In this document: positions 60,531 to 64,000 of the stretch, one piece after another
Layout of the letters: every line of letters begins with the position of its first letter
Numbering within the stretch: the stretch's first letter is position 1
Source of the DNA: Marinobacter salarius
GTDB taxonomy: Bacteria; Pseudomonadota; Gammaproteobacteria; Pseudomonadales; Oleiphilaceae
Reading direction: 5' to 3'
Assembly: GCF_032922745.1 (NCBI RefSeq)
Contig: NZ_CP136693.1
Span: 2,976,001 to 3,040,000 of the forward strand
DNA: 64,000 nt
Notes under the pieces: model-generated
Seen by the model: only the letters and a program-made list of their open reading frames with translations
Databases searched by the model: none
Told to the model about the DNA's origin: nothing
Program-made: the position numbers and the translations under genes

Positions 60531-61685
60531 TCAGTAAGACTTTGGAAGCCCAAGCGCTTTTTCCGCGATGAAAGACAAAAGCATCTGTGGCGTCACAGGC
60601 ACGATGCGGAACAGCAGTGCCTCCCTTACCAGACGCTCAACATGATATTCCTTGGCGTACCCGAAGCCGCCAAAGGTAATCTGCGCGGCTTCGGTTGCTT
60701 CGACAGCGGCATCTGCGGCCAGAAGCTTGGCTGCGTTCGACTCTACTCCGCACGCCTCTCCCGAATCGTAAAGGGCGGCGGCATGCATCACCATGAGATT
60801 GGCGGCTTCCACCCGTGCCCAGGCCTGAGCCAGCGGATGCTGAACGCCCTGATTCTGGCCGATCGGCCGCCCAAAGACCACACGCTCGTTGGCGTATTGC
60901 GCCGCACGCGCCAGAGCGTTGCGCGCGATGCCAATGCATTCGCCAGCCACGAGAATGCGCTCGGGGTTCAACCCGTGCAGGATCTGCCGGAAGCCCTTAC
61001 CTTCTTCTCCGATCAGGTCCTGGGCCGGAATCGGCAGGCCGTCGATAAACACCTCATTCGAGTCGACTGCCTTGCGGCCCATCTTCTCGATTTCACGCAC
61101 ATCCACGAAATTGCGGTCGAGATCCGTATAGAACAAGCTCAGCCCCTCGGTCGGGTCGATCACATCCTCAAGCCGTGTGGTCCTTGCCAGAAGCAACATC
61201 TTGTCGGCCACCTGGGCGGTCGAAATCCAAACCTTCTGGCCATGCACGACATACCTGTCACCCTGTCGCACTGCCATGGTTTTCAGCTTCGTAGTATCCA
61301 GACCCGTGGTCGGCTCGGTCACGGCGAAACAGGCCTTTTCATCACCGGCAATCAAGGGGGGTAGCATTCGGGCGCGCTGCTCACCGGTTCCGAACTTCAC
61401 TACCGGGTTGAGGCCAAATATATTCATGTGCACAGTCGAGGCCCCGCTGGCACCACCTCCCGACTCCGCGATCGCCTGCATCATTATGGTCGCCTCGGTA
61501 ATCCCCAAACCGGCACCGCCGACCGCTTCCGGCATGGCGATTCCAAGCCACCCGCCGTCGGCCATCGCTCTGTGCAGTTCATGAGGAAAATCACCGGTGC
61601 GATCCCGCTGCAACCAGTAATCATCGTCAAACTGCGCACATATTCGAAGGATCTGGCTACGAATTTCTTCCTGCTCATTCGTCAT
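60531..61685 (-). CDS. Acyl-CoA dehydrogenase (third)
   Basis: A 384-residue acyl-CoA dehydrogenase starting at MTNEQEEIRSQIL (ATG 61685). A frame extension to 61763 runs through the upstream gene and is rejected. Substrate loop CFAVTEPTTGLDTTKLKT, mid-domain GQKVWISTAQVADKML and the C-terminal FGGFGYAKEYHVERLVREAL are complete. It overlaps the CoA-transferase stop by 11 bases, so it is translationally coupled. It is probably the dehydrogenase acting on the CoA-transferase product. Confidence 0.92.
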   Translation of the reverse strand: MTNEQEEIRSQILRICAQFDDDYWLQRDRTGDFPHELHRAMADGGWLGIAMPEAVGGAGLGITEATIMMQAIAESGGGASGASTVHMNIFGLNPVVKFGTGEQRARMLPPLIAGDEKACFAVTEPTTGLDTTKLKTMAVRQGDRYVVHGQKVWISTAQVADKMLLLARTTRLEDVIDPTEGLSLFYTDLDRNFVDVREIEKMGRKAVDSNEVFIDGLPIPAQDLIGEEGKGFRQILHGLNPERILVAGECIGIARNALARAAQYANERVVFGRPIGQNQGVQHPLAQAWARVEAANLMVMHAAALYDSGEACGVESNAAKLLAADAAVEATEAAQITFGGFGYAKEYHVERLVREALLFRIVPVTPQMLLSFIAEKALGLPKSY

Positions 61686-62898
61686 CCGAAAAGTCACTAC
61701 GTATCTCCTGGCCCACAAGCCCTGCCTCATGCAGAGCTGTGATGCGGGCATCGTCAAAACCAAGATCGCGCAGAATCTCGCGGGAATCTGCTCCCGGTGG
61801 CCGCCCCAGCCAGCGCAATTCGCCTGGCGTGGTGCTCAGATGCGGGACCGGACCGACGACCTGCGTCTGCTCGCCCGCGACCGACACGATGTCTCCGCGA
61901 TGGCGTATCTGCTCATTCATCGTGATCTCCTCGACGCTCAGCACCCGTGAGGCAACCGCATCATGGCGGGCGAATTCCGCCTCAACCTCGGCAAGCGTGC
62001 GCTGCGTGACGAAATCATTGATGGCATCAAAGACCACGGCCATATGGCGGGACATCAGGCCAAGGGTCGCAAACCGCGGGTCTTCGGCCAGCGCATCTCC
62101 GCCCACCGCCCGCAGCAGTCGCTGGGCCGTCTCTGCGCTGCCTGCGGAAACGGTCAGCCACACCCCGTCAGATGTACGGAACATGCCGCCAGGTGCAAAA
62201 TCCATCGGTTGGCGCAAGCCATTGCGCTGGGGTGAAAGGTTCGCGCCTGTCAGCGCGGGCACCGGATAGTCCATCAACCGAAGCAGCGACTCGAACACCG
62301 CAAGATCGACAACCTGGCCGCGTGCAACCCCTTTTTCCCGCGCAAACAAAGCAATCATAATGCCCAAAGCGCCCATCAATCCTGTTGTGCTGTCGGCCGC
62401 AGGAAATCCAGGATGCATCGGCGGCCCATCGGCAAAGCCGGTCAGGTGGGCGAGACCGCTCATAGCCTCTGCCGCGCGCCCAAAAGCGGGCACATCCCGC
62501 ATCGGGCCCTCCTGTCCGTAACCCGACACGCGCAGTACAATCAGATCCGGGTTCCACTCATGTAAAGTGTCCGGCCCGACACCTGCCCGCTCAAGCACGC
62601 CGGGTCGGAAATTTTCGACAAGCACATCGGCACCTTCAACCAGCCTGCGCAGGATGTTCCGGCCTTCGTCCGACTTCCAGTCCAGACTCAGAATTTTCTT
62701 GTTGCGGCCAAGTGTCTTCCACCAGACGCCGACCCCGTCCTCTGCCTTGGGGCCGAGGTCGCGCATCATGTCCGTCCGGTCGGGCGCCTCGATCTTGATG
62801 ACATCCGCACCGAAATCAGAGAGCAGAGCTGACGAAAGAGGCCCGGCGATAACGTGGCCAAGCTCGATGATTTTCAGTTGATGAAGTGGGCTGGTCAT
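61675..62898 (-). CDS. CaiB/BaiF-family CoA transferase
   Basis: A 407-residue class III CoA transferase. Family signatures are IIELGHVIAGPLSSALLSDFGADVIKIEAP at the N-terminus (given here only as landmark, residues 9-38), DLGPKAEDGVGVWWKTLGRNKK, the catalytic Asp in SLDWKSDEG or near VENFRPGVLERAG, and ILRVSGYGQEGP. It moves CoA between acids and is common in carnitine, bile-acid and aromatic pathways. It is the first gene of the third operon, 13 bases behind the best operator. Confidence 0.93.
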   Translation of the reverse strand: MTSPLHQLKIIELGHVIAGPLSSALLSDFGADVIKIEAPDRTDMMRDLGPKAEDGVGVWWKTLGRNKKILSLDWKSDEGRNILRRLVEGADVLVENFRPGVLERAGVGPDTLHEWNPDLIVLRVSGYGQEGPMRDVPAFGRAAEAMSGLAHLTGFADGPPMHPGFPAADSTTGLMGALGIMIALFAREKGVARGQVVDLAVFESLLRLMDYPVPALTGANLSPQRNGLRQPMDFAPGGMFRTSDGVWLTVSAGSAETAQRLLRAVGGDALAEDPRFATLGLMSRHMAVVFDAINDFVTQRTLAEVEAEFARHDAVASRVLSVEEITMNEQIRHRGDIVSVAGEQTQVVGPVPHLSTTPGELRWLGRPPGADSREILRDLGFDDARITALHEAGLVGQEIRSDFSDDE

Positions 62899-62910
62899 TC
62901 GCTCTCCATG

Positions 62911-62962
62911 GTATTATTCTAACGTTTGTTAGAATAATACCGGCGCAGAAGACAAACCTCAA
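62911..62962 (-). promoter_or_regulatory. Operator-promoter 3 (30-base perfect palindrome)
   Basis: GTATTATTCTAAC-GTTT-GTTAGAATAATAC (62911-62940) is symmetric over 13 bases each side. On the minus strand a -35 TTGAGG (62957-62962) and -10 TATTAT (62934-62939) are 17 bases apart, so the operator overlaps the -10 and the transcription start of the CoA-transferase operon. The site is the strongest of the three in the window. Confidence 0.82.
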
Positions 62963-63049
62963 GACATGGGGCGAATGGCGAGTGCCCGCCACCAATGAAG
63001 CCACTGCCCGGGACGCGAGGGCGCACTATACGCACGAAAGCGCGCAACC

Positions 63050-63343
63050 TGCAGGAATGTCCCCCGAACGCATGAGGACGACGTGCTGCGTTTTATTGAA
63101 GATCCCGCCGCCCCTTCACCAACAATCAGGGGGGGGGGGGAGCGCGACCTGCGGATGACCAAAGTGCAGCAGAAGATCTCAGGTTGTTTTCGCTCCTGGG
63201 AGGGCGCCGAGATCTTTTGCCGGATGCGCAGCTTCCTCTCGACCGCGGTCAAGCAGGACCGGTTGGCATACACATTGGAGCAGCTATTTGCTGGTGAATT
63301 GCCGGATTTCATGCAACAGAACGACCTGAATCAGGCTGCGTGA
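63050..63343 (+). pseudogene. IS66-type transposase C-terminal remnant with poly-G tract
   Basis: THEDDVLRFIEDPAA is followed, after a frame change, by ERDLRMTKVQQKISGCFRS, then GAEIFCRMRSFLST and LEQLFAGELPDF. These match the end of an IS66-family TnpC transposase. The usual FTNNQAE segment is present in the DNA but in the shifted frame. A run of twelve G (63129-63140) lies between the two halves and restores the frame. No N-terminal part or tnpA/tnpB is present. Confidence 0.75.
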
Positions 63344-63404
63344 CCTGAATAGTTGCCAATCATTAATCCTCTGTTTGGCAGATCGTTGATTTTAGGGGTA
63401 TGGC

Positions 63405-64000
63405 TCACATACGTTTAGCGACCTCTTCGAGCATGACCTCGCTGGCACCGCCGCCGATGGCCTGAACGCGGGCATCGCGCGACATGCGTTCCACGGGTGT
63501 TTCGCGCATGTAGCCCATGCCGCCATGGAACTGAACACAGTCGTAGAGCACACTGTTCACCAGTTCACCACAATAGGCCTTGACCATCGAGACCTCCTTC
63601 ACGCAATCGCGGCCCGCGGCATCCAGTGCCGCGGCGTGATAGGTAAGCTGCCGCCCCGCCTCGATCCGCGTCTGACAATCCGCCAGCCGCTGGCGCACCG
63701 CCTGCTTGTCCCACAGCACGCCGCCGAAGGCCTTGCGCTGCTTGACGTAGTCCACCGTCATGTCGAGCGCGGTCTGCGCCTCGGCGCAGGCCACCGCGCC
63801 CAGCACGATCCGCTCGTTCTGGAAGTTCTTCATAACCGAGTAGAAGCCTTTGTTCACCTCGCCCAGCACGTTCTCAGTCGGGATGCGCACATCCTCGAAG
63901 ATCAGCTCGGCAGTGTCCGAGCACAGCCAGCCGGTCTTGTTCAGCGCCCGGCCAACCGAGAACCCCGGCGTGCCCTTTTCGACCGCAAACATGGTGATCC
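63405..64000 (-). CDS. Acyl-CoA dehydrogenase, 3'-end fragment running off the window
   Basis: The last 195 or more residues of an acyl-CoA dehydrogenase; the start lies beyond base 64000. Visible are ELIFEDVRIPTENVLGEVN, KQRKAFGGVLWDKQAVRQRL, CVQFHGGMGYMRETPVERM and the end AIGGGASEVMLEEVAKRM, all normal for the C-terminal domain. It is another dehydrogenase of the same catabolic island and belongs to a gene or operon continuing to the right. Confidence 0.92.
   Translation of the reverse strand, partial: ITMFAVEKGTPGFSVGRALNKTGWLCSDTAELIFEDVRIPTENVLGEVNKGFYSVMKNFQNERIVLGAVACAEAQTALDMTVDYVKQRKAFGGVLWDKQAVRQRLADCQTRIEAGRQLTYHAAALDAAGRDCVKEVSMVKAYCGELVNSVLYDCVQFHGGMGYMRETPVERMSRDARVQAIGGGASEVMLEEVAKRM

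Noticed and set aside
63083..63343. An intact 86-codon gene after the CoA-transferase operon
   Set aside because: The frame is made only by the G run and contains the end of an IS66 transposase, so it is a remnant.

Overview
The window looks like a chromosomal segment of a marine or halophilic gammaproteobacterium. A Marinobacter-like host is my inference, from gene style plus an L-ectoine synthase, TrkH, RecQ and DUF1127 genes. The segment has taken in several mobile and horizontally acquired blocks. I could not run database searches, so product names rest on motifs and family knowledge. No rRNA or tRNA gene, CRISPR array or replication origin was recognised.

Bases 1-23.5k are mostly ordinary chromosome. 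They hold a GNAT/amidohydrolase fusion, a periplasmic binding-like protein, a DUF4442 hotdog protein, recQ, a PlsC-type acyltransferase, a carboxylesterase, trkH, a small outer-membrane barrel, acpH and a retropepsin-like protein. Next come an Xre/RES toxin-antitoxin pair, a LysR gene and two small convergent DUF1127 genes. A signalling operon follows (YfiR-like protein, histidine kinase, response regulator, REC-GGDEF-EAL protein). The most unusual locus is 17992-23527: a ThDP-dependent acetolactate-synthase-like enzyme, two different citrate-synthase-fold proteins that both seem to lack the standard catalytic residues, and a convergent TonB-dependent receptor. It may be an undescribed small-molecule pathway.

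Bases 23.5-42k are accessory and patchy. They contain a tyrosine integrase, two LysR genes with divergent partners (a quinone-oxidoreductase-like enzyme; two YcaC-type hydrolases), an intergenic repeat cluster and a pirin. A Tn4651-like Tn3-family module follows (TnpA, a TnpS-like recombinase, a small unknown protein and a divergent KfrA/TnpT-like protein). Then come a REC-PAS-GGDEF protein, an orphan ectC, and an IS21-family element with intact istA and truncated istB.

Bases 42-64k form a CoA-thioester catabolic island, all on the minus strand and bordered or interrupted by IS21, IS5-like and IS66-like remnants. It carries two CoA ligases, a CaiB-type CoA transferase, three enoyl-CoA hydratases, four acyl-CoA dehydrogenases, a MaoC hydratase, an SDR and a transglutaminase-like protein. 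It also has a Liv-type ABC importer with duplicated substrate-binding proteins and a decayed third copy. Three nearly identical palindromes (TCTAAC-N4-GTTAGA) lie inside the promoters of its three visible operons. This suggests one shared repressor, probably TetR-type and not encoded in the window. An etfB fragment shows that an electron-transfer gene was once present. The substrate cannot be named from sequence alone; an alicyclic, aromatic or steroid-like acid would fit.
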